From the NCBI RefSeq assembly GCF_009873495.1, contig NZ_CP046703.1, forward strand, positions 4,568,501 through 4,632,500: 64,000 bases of DNA, read 5' to 3'. The stretch comes from Nostoc sp. ATCC 53789 (GTDB lineage: Bacteria > Cyanobacteriota > Cyanobacteriia > Cyanobacteriales > Nostocaceae). Position 1 is the stretch's first letter; every line of letters begins with the position of its first letter. A program made the translations under genes and the position numbers. Of the stretch, positions 8,491-17,265 are shown one piece after another. The notes below the pieces were generated by a model that saw only the letters and a list, made by a program, of their open reading frames with translations, was not told the origin of the DNA and ran no database searches.

Positions 8491-10305
8491 CTAACACTGG
8501 GTATTAATTGGAAGGAAATCAGCCGTAGAATAGCGATCGCGCCCCTTTTGTTTGGCATTGTACATTGCTTGATCGGCTGAGGCGATGAGTATATCTGGCT
8601 TGATGTCCCAAGTGGGTATGACAGAACTAATACCTAAACTAAGTGTGACGATATCCTTGACATCAGACTTTGCATGAGGAATGGCCTGATCGTGAATTGC
8701 TTGTTGAATACTTTCTGCTACTTTGATCGCTCCTACTAAGTCAGTATTGGGAAGGAGTACCGAAAATTCTTCTCCTCCGTAACGCGCTACTAGATCGGCA
8801 GGACGATGAACTGTCTGTTGCACTGTTTGCGCTATTATGATTAGACAATGATCGCCTCCAAGATGACCATAGTAGTCGTTATAAGATTTGAATTTATCAA
8901 CATCCAATAAAATCAGTGACAGGGGTTGTTGTTCTTGTGCAAGGCGTTTCCATTCTGCTTGTAGTCGTCCATCAAAGCAGCGACGGTTAGCCACCTGAGT
9001 CAAACCATCTAGATTTACCAGTTGTTCTAGTTTCTGATTTACATCTTCTGCTTTTTCTTTAGCAATTAGTAACTCTGCTGTTCTCTCCTGTACCTGTTGT
9101 TCCAAAGTTTCCAAAGATGTTTGTAACTGAAGTGCCATGTTGTTAAATGATTTTGCCAGTTGACCTATTTCATCTTTTGAGCTAATTTTGGCGCGGATAT
9201 CTAAGTTACCTGCGGTAAATTGGAAAACTATATTGGTAAGGGAAATTATTGGCTTTGTTAGCACTTGCCCAATGGCAAAAGCAATGATTGTCACTACTGA
9301 AGCGATAATTGCAAATAGAAACATTGCGTCACGAATTTGCTTTTCTACAGGTGCTAGGGCAACAGCAAGGGGTTGTGCGAACAACACAGACCAAGGTTTA
9401 TATTTTAAACGAGCGATCACAATCAGATTAACCTGATTACCTGTTGCTGACAAAGATGTAATTAAATCCGACTGTTTATTATCCAATGCTTGCTTAAGTT
9501 TTGACTCATTAGTGGCCAATTCTTTGACAGGATAATTAGGTAAACGTCTTTCTTGTTGCAGTTTAATTACAACATCCAAAGGCAGAGGCACAATTGATTT
9601 AAAAAGTAGATTTGGTGCAGTGCTATGTGCCAGATAAATATTATTTTCATCTAAAAGAATAGCAAATGATTTTGCCCCAGCTCGTTCAGTTTCTCTAGTT
9701 ACTAACTGCTGAACAACAGTCGCATTGTATGAAACACGCAATACACCCAATATATCTCCCTTGGCATTGCGAACTGGACTGCTAAAAAACAGGGTAATAA
9801 GGTCAGGAATTGTCGGCGATCGCTTCATGCTAGAAACAAAGGATAACCCAGTTTCTAGCGGTTTTTTAAAATAATCTTCAACTGATTCATCTTTGCCAAT
9901 ATTCGGTGTTGTATATGTATCCAATACATTTTTCCCGTTTAAGTCGAGCAAAGAGTATGAGATAATATTGAGCATATCTTTGCGACTGAGACGAATTAAT
10001 GTTTCTGTCGCCAATTTCATTTCGGGACTGTCATCTCGCTGTTTTGGAGTTAGGCTGAGGTAGCGTGCCAAACCTGGTAAAATCGCCTCTACACGCACGG
10101 CATTGAGATTTCCATCAATAAAGGCATCTATTCTGTTAGCAGTTTCGTTAGCCGCCGCAGATAGGGCTTGTTTCGCGTTGTCAGTTAGTGCTTTTTCAGT
10201 TGTCTGTTTGTTGATAAATGACAATAACAGCAACGGAATCAAAGCAACAATCAGAAACGAAGTGATCAACTTTGTACGGATGCCGCCCAAAAGAGATTGC
10301 TTCAT
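8491..10305 (-). CDS. Membrane sensor diguanylate cyclase (Cache-HAMP-GGDEF)
   Basis: A 604-residue protein making cyclic di-GMP from GTP. Order: membrane span about 12-31; a large extracytoplasmic double-Cache-like sensor to about 325; span 328-349; HAMP about 346-398; coiled coil 395-430; GGDEF domain 430-600. The active-site motif is GGEEF at 510-514. An RxxD inhibitory site (R501 to D504) sits at the usual place, so product feedback is likely. It begins 9 bp after the solute-binding lipoprotein gene, so the two are probably co-transcribed and the lipoprotein may deliver the sensed ligand. Confidence 0.92.
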   Translation of the reverse strand: MKQSLLGGIRTKLITSFLIVALIPLLLLSFINKQTTEKALTDNAKQALSAAANETANRIDAFIDGNLNAVRVEAILPGLARYLSLTPKQRDDSPEMKLATETLIRLSRKDMLNIISYSLLDLNGKNVLDTYTTPNIGKDESVEDYFKKPLETGLSFVSSMKRSPTIPDLITLFFSSPVRNAKGDILGVLRVSYNATVVQQLVTRETERAGAKSFAILLDENNIYLAHSTAPNLLFKSIVPLPLDVVIKLQQERRLPNYPVKELATNESKLKQALDNKQSDLITSLSATGNQVNLIVIARLKYKPWSVLFAQPLAVALAPVEKQIRDAMFLFAIIASVVTIIAFAIGQVLTKPIISLTNIVFQFTAGNLDIRAKISSKDEIGQLAKSFNNMALQLQTSLETLEQQVQERTAELLIAKEKAEDVNQKLEQLVNLDGLTQVANRRCFDGRLQAEWKRLAQEQQPLSLILLDVDKFKSYNDYYGHLGGDHCLIIIAQTVQQTVHRPADLVARYGGEEFSVLLPNTDLVGAIKVAESIQQAIHDQAIPHAKSDVKDIVTLSLGISSVIPTWDIKPDILIASADQAMYNAKQKGRDRYSTADFLPINTQC

Positions 10306-10314
10306 GGCTTTAAA

Positions 10315-11295
10315 CTAGGAGGGAGGCTTCAATAATGAAGAATTGAACAAAGTTTTTAGCTCAGGAATGCGCGTCACGTTTCCAGAGCGAATAAAAAAGT
10401 CTGCATATATCTTGGCAGTTTTGTAGATGGAGTTAGGGCTGCTAGATTGAAATAATTTTTGGTTTTCACCTAAATCAATTAGGTTTACTCCCTCCAGAGA
10501 GATTGTATTGCTAGGAATTTTTAAGACTTTGCTGATGATAGCGTTTCCTTCCTGAATATTTGCTTTCCAGTAGTTTACTGCTTGCAGCCATCCTCGCACG
10601 AATGCACGAACATCTTCAGGGCGATCGCGGATTATCTCACCGCGAAAGACAATCATATCTAAAATCAAGCCAGGGGTTTGTTTGCTGGTAAATAGGATAT
10701 GTCCCCCTAATTTTCTCGCTTCAGAAAGATGGGGTTCCCAAGTGTGTCCGGCTTGAATAGTATTATTTTTCAGACGTTGAGGAACTTCTGAAGCCTCTGA
10801 TTTTACTAAGTTCACATCATCGCTGGTTAAGTTGGCAGTTTTCAACATCTCAGTTACAAAAACTTCGCTAAAACCGCCTAGATTTGCACCCAGCTTTTTC
10901 GCTTTCAAGTCAGCAACGGTTTTAATTTGTGATTGGGCGACTACTACATCTGCTCCTGTTGATTCATCTACAACCATCACGCCTTGTATATCTGGATTTG
11001 TGGCGCTCAAGATGATAAAACTTCCCAAAGAATACATAGCACCATCATACTTACCCGCACTAAAATTTCCTTGTTCCAATTGGATGTATCGTTTATGAAT
11101 AATTAGTTCCACATCTACCCCTTGGGCTTTGAAGAATCCTTTTTCTTGAGCAATGATGCCTGGATACTCCCCAACAAAATATCCAACTGGTATTTTCAAG
11201 GGAGGGCGTTTGAATTCGATTGGTGCCCTCTGACAAGCAAATAGCAAACAGGCCGTAATGATAAAAATACCAGCATATTTAAGTAGTTCAAACAT
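10315..11295 (-). CDS. ABC-type solute-binding lipoprotein (NMT1/SsuA/TauA-like)
   Basis: A 326-residue periplasmic binding protein. A signal sequence ends in a lipobox (LLFAC, Cys 21), so it should be lipid-anchored. The body has the NMT1/SsuA pattern: VGYFVGEYPGIIAQEKGFFK at about 38, VDVELI, LGSFIILSAT and LKAKKLGANLGG. Relatives bind nitrate, sulfonates, taurine or thiamine precursors. No permease or ATPase gene is nearby; the next gene is a GGDEF cyclase 9 bp away. This suggests a sensing role rather than import, or use of a transporter encoded elsewhere. Ligand unknown. Confidence 0.85.
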   Translation of the reverse strand: MFELLKYAGIFIITACLLFACQRAPIEFKRPPLKIPVGYFVGEYPGIIAQEKGFFKAQGVDVELIIHKRYIQLEQGNFSAGKYDGAMYSLGSFIILSATNPDIQGVMVVDESTGADVVVAQSQIKTVADLKAKKLGANLGGFSEVFVTEMLKTANLTSDDVNLVKSEASEVPQRLKNNTIQAGHTWEPHLSEARKLGGHILFTSKQTPGLILDMIVFRGEIIRDRPEDVRAFVRGWLQAVNYWKANIQEGNAIISKVLKIPSNTISLEGVNLIDLGENQKLFQSSSPNSIYKTAKIYADFFIRSGNVTRIPELKTLFNSSLLKPPS

Positions 11296-11725
11296 AGAAC
11301 ATTTGATATTTTGTAATCATTGCCGAGCAAATATTCAACTAAATTAACTATCTGTTCAAATTCAAATTAATAGGTAATTTTTTTAAAATTGAATGAAAAA
11401 AGTTCTGATTTTATGAATTTATCTAATTGATTTTATGACAAGATTACTATTTGCTTCTAAAGCAGTCTCAGAAAAGTGATTAATCCTTTTTTGAAACATA
11501 CAAATTGGGAGCATCCCAATGCAAACAAATCTACTAAGATAATGAGTCGTCATTGCGTTCGCCTCTGGCGTTCCCGAAGGTATGAAGCGTAGAGTCTTCT
11601 CTTCTCTTTCAGAGACCCTAATGCGAACGAGAGGCTTGTCTGCGACACGCTACGCGAATGGCATAGCTTCGCTTAACGCGGTAGCGTCTCGTAAGAGAAG
11701 CGGAATGTACTCTTTATAATTCAAT
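11296..11725. other. Gene-free region; right half is repetitive
   Basis: The first 250 bp are AT-rich with no gene. The remainder (about 11545-11703) is a dispersed repeat, listed separately. Confidence 0.5.
11545..11703. repeat. Dispersed palindromic Nostoc-type repeats
   Basis: A cluster of short imperfect palindromes (gcgttcgcctctggcgttcc, tctgcgacacgctacgcg, ggtagcgtctcgtaagagaa). The tcgtaagagaag type recurs at 45840-45871 and inside aroE near 51728-51766. No reading frame is maintained. Confidence 0.6.
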
Positions 11726-12139
11726 TTACACTTTTGATTTAACTGCTGGCTGTGATGCTTGTAAAGTTTGGGGCAAACTCCAGTCGGGACGTAAACTGGC
11801 GGCGTTGCGTAAATAGATATGATGAATTGAGGCGGAGGCTGGCAGATAGGCGTGGATTAAGAACCGAATGCAGCGTTGTAAGCTACCTTCAACGTGCATT
11901 TGCTGCACATCCAACATGGCCACATTATCCCAACCTGGACGCGCTCTAGCGATCGCAGCTGGAAAAACCACATCCAAATCGCGTGTCACTGAGAAAGTCA
12001 CACTAATCATGTCTGTCGGCTGAAATTGATTCCGATTTTCCAATTCATCTAGTAGTTCTGTCACTACCTCTCGGATTGCCTCAACAGTATTTTCTGAAGC
12101 AGTTGTTGCTCCACGAATAGCCCGCATTTGCCACTCCAC
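11726..12139 (-). CDS. aroH: Chorismate mutase, AroH type
   Basis: A 137-residue monofunctional chorismate mutase converting chorismate to prephenate for phenylalanine and tyrosine synthesis. The AroH fold is shown by MRAIRGATTASENTVEAI near the start (the Arg of RGATT binds substrate), then DMISVTFSVTRDLDVVFPA, and the late segment IRFLIHAYLP. The GTG start at 12139 is preceded by AGGAGG at eight bases; the Met at codon 5 is an alternative. sppA lies upstream on the same strand after about 100 bp of tandem repeats. Confidence 0.92.
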   Translation of the reverse strand: MEWQMRAIRGATTASENTVEAIREVVTELLDELENRNQFQPTDMISVTFSVTRDLDVVFPAAIARARPGWDNVAMLDVQQMHVEGSLQRCIRFLIHAYLPASASIHHIYLRNAASLRPDWSLPQTLQASQPAVKSKV

Positions 12140-12163
12140 GCCAAAATCCTCCTAAAAACATAA

Positions 12164-12239
12164 AAGTTAGGAGTTAGAAGTTAGGAGTTAGAAGTTAGGA
12201 GTTCAAACTCTCAACTTCTCACTCCTAACTCCTAACTCA
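12164..12239. repeat. Heptamer-type tandem repeat (gttagga/gttagaa) with inverted half
   Basis: Repeated gttaggagttagaag units are followed by the complementary run actcctaactcctaactc, so the RNA could fold. It lies between sppA and aroH, with the sppA stop just outside it. Confidence 0.75.
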
Positions 12240-12241
12240 AG

Positions 12242-13063
12242 CTAGGGACGATATAACCACAACGGTAAACCACTAGTAGACATTTCAAATTCAAGCCAAT
12301 CAATTCCAGATCGAATTCCTGATGAAACCTGACGACTTCCTGGTAGAAGTCGGCTCAATAGGGGTTTACGTTCTTCTAGGGTATAGCAGAGAGTTTTTTC
12401 TGGATCAAGTCCGACCAGTTCTGCTGTCCAGCGACGGGCATCTTCTTCAGTACCCAGGCGATCTACAACACCCAATTCTAGGGCTTGCTGTCCAGTAAAA
12501 ATCCGACCATCGGCGAAACTTTTTACAGCTTCTACTGTTAAAGAACGGCCATCAGCTACCGTTTGGACAAACTGCTGATAACTTGTGTCAATCAACTCTT
12601 GCAAGATGCTTTCTTCTGGTTGAGTCAGCTGCCGATCAAAAGCCAAAATGTCTTTATAAGGGCCAGACTTAATTACCTGAAAGGAAACACCGATTTTTTC
12701 TAGCAAGCGTTCCAAGTTATTGCCACGCAAAATCACACCAATACTACCCGTAATTGTACCTGGGTTAGATACGATGTGTTCTGCTCCCATACCGATGTAG
12801 ACACCTCCAGAAGCCGAAATATTGCCAAAGCTAGCGACGATTTTAATTTTTTCGCGCAAACGCTTCAGGGCGCTGTAAATTTCTTGAGAATCTCCGACTG
12901 TACCGCCAGGGCTATCGATACGCAGCAATAATGCCGGAAATTTTTTTTCTTCTACAGTTTTCAGTGCTTCTAGGACGCGTTTGCGAGTCGCACCGGCGAT
13001 CGCACCAGTAATTTCAATCCGCGCAATTTGTTTTCTAAACTTGGGCTTAAACGGCCAAACCAT
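12242..13063 (-). CDS. sppA: Signal peptide peptidase SppA (S49 family, short form)
   Basis: A 273-residue S49 serine protease that degrades leftover signal peptides. Catalytic Ser about 85 is in NISASGGVYIG, and the general-base Lys about 137 is in KSGPYKDIL. Also present are the oxyanion-region LLLRIDSPGGTVGDS and the ITGSIGVI segment. It is the short one-domain form; there is no clear N-terminal membrane span, the start being MVWPFKPKFRKQIARIEI. aroH follows about 100 bp downstream on the same strand. Confidence 0.93.
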   Translation of the reverse strand: MVWPFKPKFRKQIARIEITGAIAGATRKRVLEALKTVEEKKFPALLLRIDSPGGTVGDSQEIYSALKRLREKIKIVASFGNISASGGVYIGMGAEHIVSNPGTITGSIGVILRGNNLERLLEKIGVSFQVIKSGPYKDILAFDRQLTQPEESILQELIDTSYQQFVQTVADGRSLTVEAVKSFADGRIFTGQQALELGVVDRLGTEEDARRWTAELVGLDPEKTLCYTLEERKPLLSRLLPGSRQVSSGIRSGIDWLEFEMSTSGLPLWLYRP

Positions 13064-13607
13064 GAGCTGTAAACATTCCTCGTAATAAACTCAATATAAG
13101 ATCCCTAGAGGTCAGACGACCTTCTTTGCTCTGTTAAGAAACATGAGCAGGCATTATGTTTATCAGATTTTAAGGAAATTTTTATATTTTGCAGTGAGTT
13201 TTATTTGATATTCTCGATGAATGCTAATAAATTCCTTAAAGATTGCAGCCAACACAAAATGCCAAACTCTAGTTTAGCGTTCAATGCGGTGGTTTAGCAC
13301 AGACTATTTTAGCTATTTTGCATAATTCAAAGTTTCAAAGCCCTTATTCTACTAGCTTTTTGACTGTTTTCGGATTTCTTTACTACAGTCGGGCATACGG
13401 AACATTTATCAGTAATTAATAACTAATAACTAATTAACAATAAGTATTTAATTAATAATTTCGATACTCAATTTAATTAATAAAAATTCATTCAGTCAAC
13501 ACTAATCCCTATTTAGGTTAAGACCAGAATTACTTTCACTTTGGTAAGGATCAATTTTTCCTCTCTTGTACAGCCCATGAATACCTGACGAAGACTATTC
13601 ACATCAT
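13064..13607. other. Gene-free AT-rich region
   Basis: About 540 bp upstream of sppA. It has a run of taattaataactaataactaattaa near 13413-13450 and otherwise nothing I can assign. No tRNA-like or structured RNA was recognised. Confidence 0.4.
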
Positions 13608-13904
13608 TTAAGAGTCTATTCGTAAAATTTGATACCGATAGTAAACATAAGTATCAAACAGTGACCCGACGAAACTACAGGTCAAGCTAATTACAAATAA
13701 TCCACGCAGGGGAGTCCCACTGCCAAAGGTGGCGAGAAAACGTATAATCTCAGTGGCGATCGCCTCAGTTAACTCTTGTAAACCCGGAAAAGAACCGATA
13801 AGGGATAAAAGGAGCAGTCCACCGCCAACAAAGAAGATGGGAGCGACAAAACTAAATATGATCGTAAGTACTAAGGAGCGGAGAAAGTTAATGAAAATAG
13901 TCAT
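13608..13904 (-). CDS. Small membrane protein of unknown function
   Basis: A 98-residue protein with hydrophobic spans at about 5-35 (LVLTIIFSFVAPIFFVGGGLLLLSLIG, two parts) and 68-86 (LRGLFVISLTCSFVGSLFDTY). A short helix between them contains LQELTEAIATEIIRFLATFG. No family recognised. It is monocistronic, pointing away from the MlaE-type permease gene. Confidence 0.6.
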   Translation of the reverse strand: MTIFINFLRSLVLTIIFSFVAPIFFVGGGLLLLSLIGSFPGLQELTEAIATEIIRFLATFGSGTPLRGLFVISLTCSFVGSLFDTYVYYRYQILRIDS

Positions 13905-14341
13905 TTAGGACAAACTCCGTGAGTAGAGATGACAATAGCTAGATAGCGGTTTGTCATTTTCTACAATACGTGCGATCGCTCCCAAGCAGACAATCTGTCA
14001 AAAATCTTAAGTTTTCATTAAAAGAAATGGCTACCAGTTACAACCCGTGCTGGGGCTTTCCAAAATTATTTAAATCAATCAAACCCTTGCATAATCAAGC
14101 TTGTGGTTAAGATTAGCATCCATTCATTGGTTTGCAGCACGTTTAATAATAGCTTTTTTTCTGAGAGCATCATTAATCTAAGTTAATATTCAACCCCCTT
14201 GGGAGTCAGGGGCATAAGAGAAATGAGTTAGAAATTACCATTCCCCATTCCCCATTTCCCATTCCCAATTCCCAATCCCCCATTCCCTATCCCAACGACT
14301 TCCGCTATTCTTAAGGCAGTTACCGAGTTAGCTACAGAACA
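13905..14341. other. Intergenic region with a heptamer repeat
   Basis: About 435 bp. The only structure seen is the attccca-type repeat at 14239-14293. It must contain the promoter of the permease gene. Confidence 0.4.
14239..14293. repeat. Short tandem repeat (attcccc/attccca heptamers)
   Basis: Seven to eight degenerate heptamers of the attccca type, a classic Nostoc short tandem repeat. Similar tracts occur at 32519-32566 and at the end of the 37.6-kb repeat. Confidence 0.8.
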
Positions 14342-15139
14342 TTGAACCAGACTACATCCAAATCCAGTTTAGGAGAATGGAGTCAGCGATTGCTGGCAGC
14401 GATTTTTCTGGGTGGGCAAGTACTAGTTCACCTATTGAGGGGCAAAATCCATCGGCGCAACACCTTAGAACAAATGGCAGCAGTTGGGCCAGATTCCCTA
14501 TTTATTGCCCTATTGACGGCTATTTTCGTCGGCGCGGTGTTTACCATTCAAGTGGCGCGGGAATTTATCAACTTTGGTGCAGGAAACATTATCGGGGGGG
14601 TGCTTTCTATAGCGTTGACACGAGAACTCTCTCCCGTGTTAACAGCAGTGGTTTTGGCAGGGCGAGTCGGTTCTGCCTTTGCAGCCGAAATCGGTACCAT
14701 GCGCGTCACAGAACAAATCGATGCCATGTTGATGTTAAAAACAGATCCAATCGATTATCTGGTTATTCCCCGCGTTATTGCTTGCTGTTTAATGCTACCA
14801 ATTTTAACCCTCCTGTCTTTGATAACAGGGATGTTCGGAGGATTCATAATTGCGACAAATGTCTACAACCTATCTGATACGGTATTTCTAGACTCAGCCC
14901 GTAACTTTCTTGGGATCTGGGATATTATTAGCGCCATGCTTAAGGCTTGTTGCTTTGGGATTTTAATCGCCGTAATTGGTTGCAGCTGGGGATTGACGAC
15001 AACAGGAGGAGCCAAAGGAGTAGGACAGTCAACCACAACTGCTGTTGTGACTGCCTTGCTAATCATATTTGTTAGCAACTTCTTTCTTTCTTGGTTAATG
15101 TTCCAAGGACTTGGCAGTGCATTTTTGAAAGGCTTATAA
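14342..15139 (+). CDS. MlaE-type ABC transporter permease
   Basis: A 265-residue permease of the MlaE/YrbE family, which moves lipids between inner and outer membranes. Diagnostic parts: VGPDSLFIALLTAIFVGAVFTIQVA, then the cytoplasmic segment ALTRELSPVLTAVVLAGRVGSAFAAEIGTM, then EQIDAMLMLKTDPIDYLVIPR. It starts at TTG 14342, because the next ATG (about residue 45) would remove conserved sequence. It is followed by DUF3119, DUF3086 and plsY on the same strand. The ATPase and MCE-domain partners are not in the window. Confidence 0.9.
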   Translation: MNQTTSKSSLGEWSQRLLAAIFLGGQVLVHLLRGKIHRRNTLEQMAAVGPDSLFIALLTAIFVGAVFTIQVAREFINFGAGNIIGGVLSIALTRELSPVLTAVVLAGRVGSAFAAEIGTMRVTEQIDAMLMLKTDPIDYLVIPRVIACCLMLPILTLLSLITGMFGGFIIATNVYNLSDTVFLDSARNFLGIWDIISAMLKACCFGILIAVIGCSWGLTTTGGAKGVGQSTTTAVVTALLIIFVSNFFLSWLMFQGLGSAFLKGL

Positions 15140-15143
15140 AAGT

Positions 15144-15223
15144 GAGAAGTGAGTATTTAGGAGTTAGGAGTGATGAGTTAAAACTCTTCATTCCTGTAGA
15201 GATACGATTAATCGCGTCTCTAC
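15144..15223. repeat. gttagga repeats and an imperfect gtagagac palindrome
   Basis: Heptamer repeats (aggagttaggagtgatgagtt) are followed at 15194-15222 by an inverted repeat, gtagagatacgatt with aatcgcgtctctac. It belongs to the same palindrome type as 18977-19003 and 47691-47724. Confidence 0.6.
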
Positions 15224-15246
15224 TTCTGACTTCTAAAATAAGAGAT

Positions 15247-15663
15247 ATGTTTACTAATAAAGCAGGATTTAAAACTGTGACCAGTTCATTTGCTCCTAAC
15301 TCCACATCAACTGTGGAACTCAAGCCTAGTTACAATATACCTATAGTATTGGTGATTACCGCTATTCCACTACTGTTGGTACAACCGTGGATAGGCGCTG
15401 TTTTCACACTGTTTGGCTTATTTCTCATGTTCCAGGCGTTAACGCTGCGTTTGCAATTTACCGTCACCGACTTAGATATTTACAGAAGTGAAAAATTGAT
15501 TCGGCGCTTTCCCTACCAAGAATGGCAAAACTGGCGGATATTCTGGAATGGAGTCCCCATTTTGTTTTACTTTAAAGAAATTAAAAGTATTCACTTTTTG
15601 CCGATTTTATTTGACCCCAACACCTTGAGAACTTGTTTAGAACAACGTTGTCCGCGTATTTAG
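15247..15663 (+). CDS. DUF3119 family membrane protein
   Basis: A 138-residue cyanobacterial protein. Two hydrophobic segments (YNIPIVLVITAIPLLLVQPW and IGAVFTLFGLFLMFQ) are followed by LRLQFTVTDLDIYRSEKLIR and a C-terminal part with WQNWRIFWNGVPILFYFKE. This resembles a PH-like membrane domain of the DUF3119 type. The frame is open further upstream through repeat DNA, but ATG 15247 gives the natural start. It lies between the MlaE-type permease and DUF3086; the conserved grouping suggests an envelope-lipid role, which is inference. Confidence 0.72.
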   Translation: MFTNKAGFKTVTSSFAPNSTSTVELKPSYNIPIVLVITAIPLLLVQPWIGAVFTLFGLFLMFQALTLRLQFTVTDLDIYRSEKLIRRFPYQEWQNWRIFWNGVPILFYFKEIKSIHFLPILFDPNTLRTCLEQRCPRI

Positions 15664-15800
15664 TGCTGAGTGCCACAAGTGCTGAGTCATTTTGCTCTCA
15701 ACTGATAACTCAGCCCTTGTGACTCAGGACTTTTATGGCAGGTTAATTGTAATATTTCTGAAAGCTATTTATTCGCGTCATAGGAATTACACTATTGTTT

Positions 15801-17075
15801 ATGAACCCAGAGGCATCTCAAACCCCAGAACCAATTGATGAGCGGTTGGCAGAAAAAGAAGAGCAAAACAATGCAGTTGAACATCCAGTCAATCCATCTG
15901 TTGAGTCAGTGGGAGAAACAGGAGGCGTTAGCTCATCAGAAAACTACGCAACTTTTGAGCCACTCATCTCCAATGCAGAAGTGGTAGATACTACAGTAGA
16001 GCTAACAGAAAATTCAAATGGCGAGTTTGTAGCGCAGTCGGAACCAGAAAATACCGCACTGGGGTCAGAAATAGAATCAGAAAATCATTCATTATATGCA
16101 GAAACAGAGCAGCGAGTAGCAGAGTTGCAAAACGCTGAAGCAGCCCTCAAGGAAGAAATAGTTAAGCTGCAAGCTTCTTATAAAACCCTTCAGACACAAG
16201 TGAGCGAAACTCAAACCTCACTGGGACGAATTGTGCAAGAGTCGTTGGTACAGTTAGAACAACGCAAACAAACCCTACAAATTTCTGTAGAACAACTAGA
16301 ACGCCGTCAAGAACGTATCCGCAACGAGATGCGAACCACTTTTGCTGGTACATCCCAAGACTTGGCAATTCGGGTGCAGGGTTTTAAAGACTATCTCACG
16401 GGTAGCTTACAGGATTTAGCCGTTGCTGCCGAACAGTTGCAACTAACGCCAACAGTGGTGGAACGAGAAAAACCAGCTGTAAAAGAGGCTAAACCTGTTG
16501 AATCGCAACCTGGAATACCTCAATTTGCCCAACAGCAGTTTCAAGATACTACAAAGCAAATTCGCCGCCTAATTGACCAATACCGCAATAAACCAGATTA
16601 TTACGGCCCAGCATGGCAACTACGCCGAACCTTTGAACCAATCCATGCAGAGCGAGTCTCGAATTGGTTTTTTACCCAAGGGGGACGGGGTGGTTTGCGG
16701 ACAATGGGTAGCCGCTTACAGAATATTCTGATTGCCTCAGCTGCAATTTCGATATTACACAAGCTGTATGGCGATCGCATTCGTACTTTAGTCTTAGCTA
16801 ATACACCAGAGCGATTAGGTGAATGGCGGCGCGGCTTACAAGACTGTCTGGGAATCGGTCGCCCAGATTTTGGCCCAGACCGGGGTGTAGTATTATTTGA
16901 GGCTTCTGATGCTCTCGCTCAAAAAGCAGACCGATTGACGAAAGCCAATCAACTGCCCTTTATTATCATTGACGATTCAGAAGAGCAAATCAGTTTGTCA
17001 CTGCTGCAATTTCCTCTGTGGTTAGCCTTTGCTCCTGACCCCAAAACCGTGAGAAACTATGATGATGACTTTTAA
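15801..17075 (+). CDS. DUF3086 family protein with central coiled coil
   Basis: A 424-residue protein. Residues 1-100 are acidic and low complexity. Residues 100-180 form a heptad-rich coiled coil (ETEQRVAELQNAEAALKEEI and following). The C-terminal half has the conserved DUF3086 region (IRRLIDQYRNKPDYYGPAWQ, FFTQGGRGGLRTMGSRLQN and RTLVLANTPERLGEWRRGLQ). Function unknown; found in cyanobacteria. ATG 15801 is preferred over TTG 15795. plsY follows on the same strand. Confidence 0.78.
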   Translation: MNPEASQTPEPIDERLAEKEEQNNAVEHPVNPSVESVGETGGVSSSENYATFEPLISNAEVVDTTVELTENSNGEFVAQSEPENTALGSEIESENHSLYAETEQRVAELQNAEAALKEEIVKLQASYKTLQTQVSETQTSLGRIVQESLVQLEQRKQTLQISVEQLERRQERIRNEMRTTFAGTSQDLAIRVQGFKDYLTGSLQDLAVAAEQLQLTPTVVEREKPAVKEAKPVESQPGIPQFAQQQFQDTTKQIRRLIDQYRNKPDYYGPAWQLRRTFEPIHAERVSNWFFTQGGRGGLRTMGSRLQNILIASAAISILHKLYGDRIRTLVLANTPERLGEWRRGLQDCLGIGRPDFGPDRGVVLFEASDALAQKADRLTKANQLPFIIIDDSEEQISLSLLQFPLWLAFAPDPKTVRNYDDDF

Positions 17076-17117
17076 TTAGTCATTAGTCATTGGTCATTGG
17101 TCATTGGTCATTGGGCA
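17076..17117. repeat. tcattgg heptamer repeat
   Basis: Five to six copies of the tcattag/tcattgg heptamer directly after the DUF3086 stop. It is followed at about 17153-17183 by an imperfect inverted repeat, ggggcaattaatgaattgcctc. Confidence 0.8.
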
Positions 17118-17265
17118 TACCAATTCTATGTGAGACCGAACTTTATTTACGTAGGGGCAATTAATGAATTGCCTCTCTAGTATCTAGTTCTGTGTAATTG
17201 CTATAGGTGCATCTTCTTTCAAGAATGGTATTAAGAGATATTTCTCTAGATTTTTAAACTTTATT

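Noticed and set aside
11545-11703. Remnant of a transposase gene
   Set aside because: The region is made only of short palindromic repeats with no reading frame or conserved residues.
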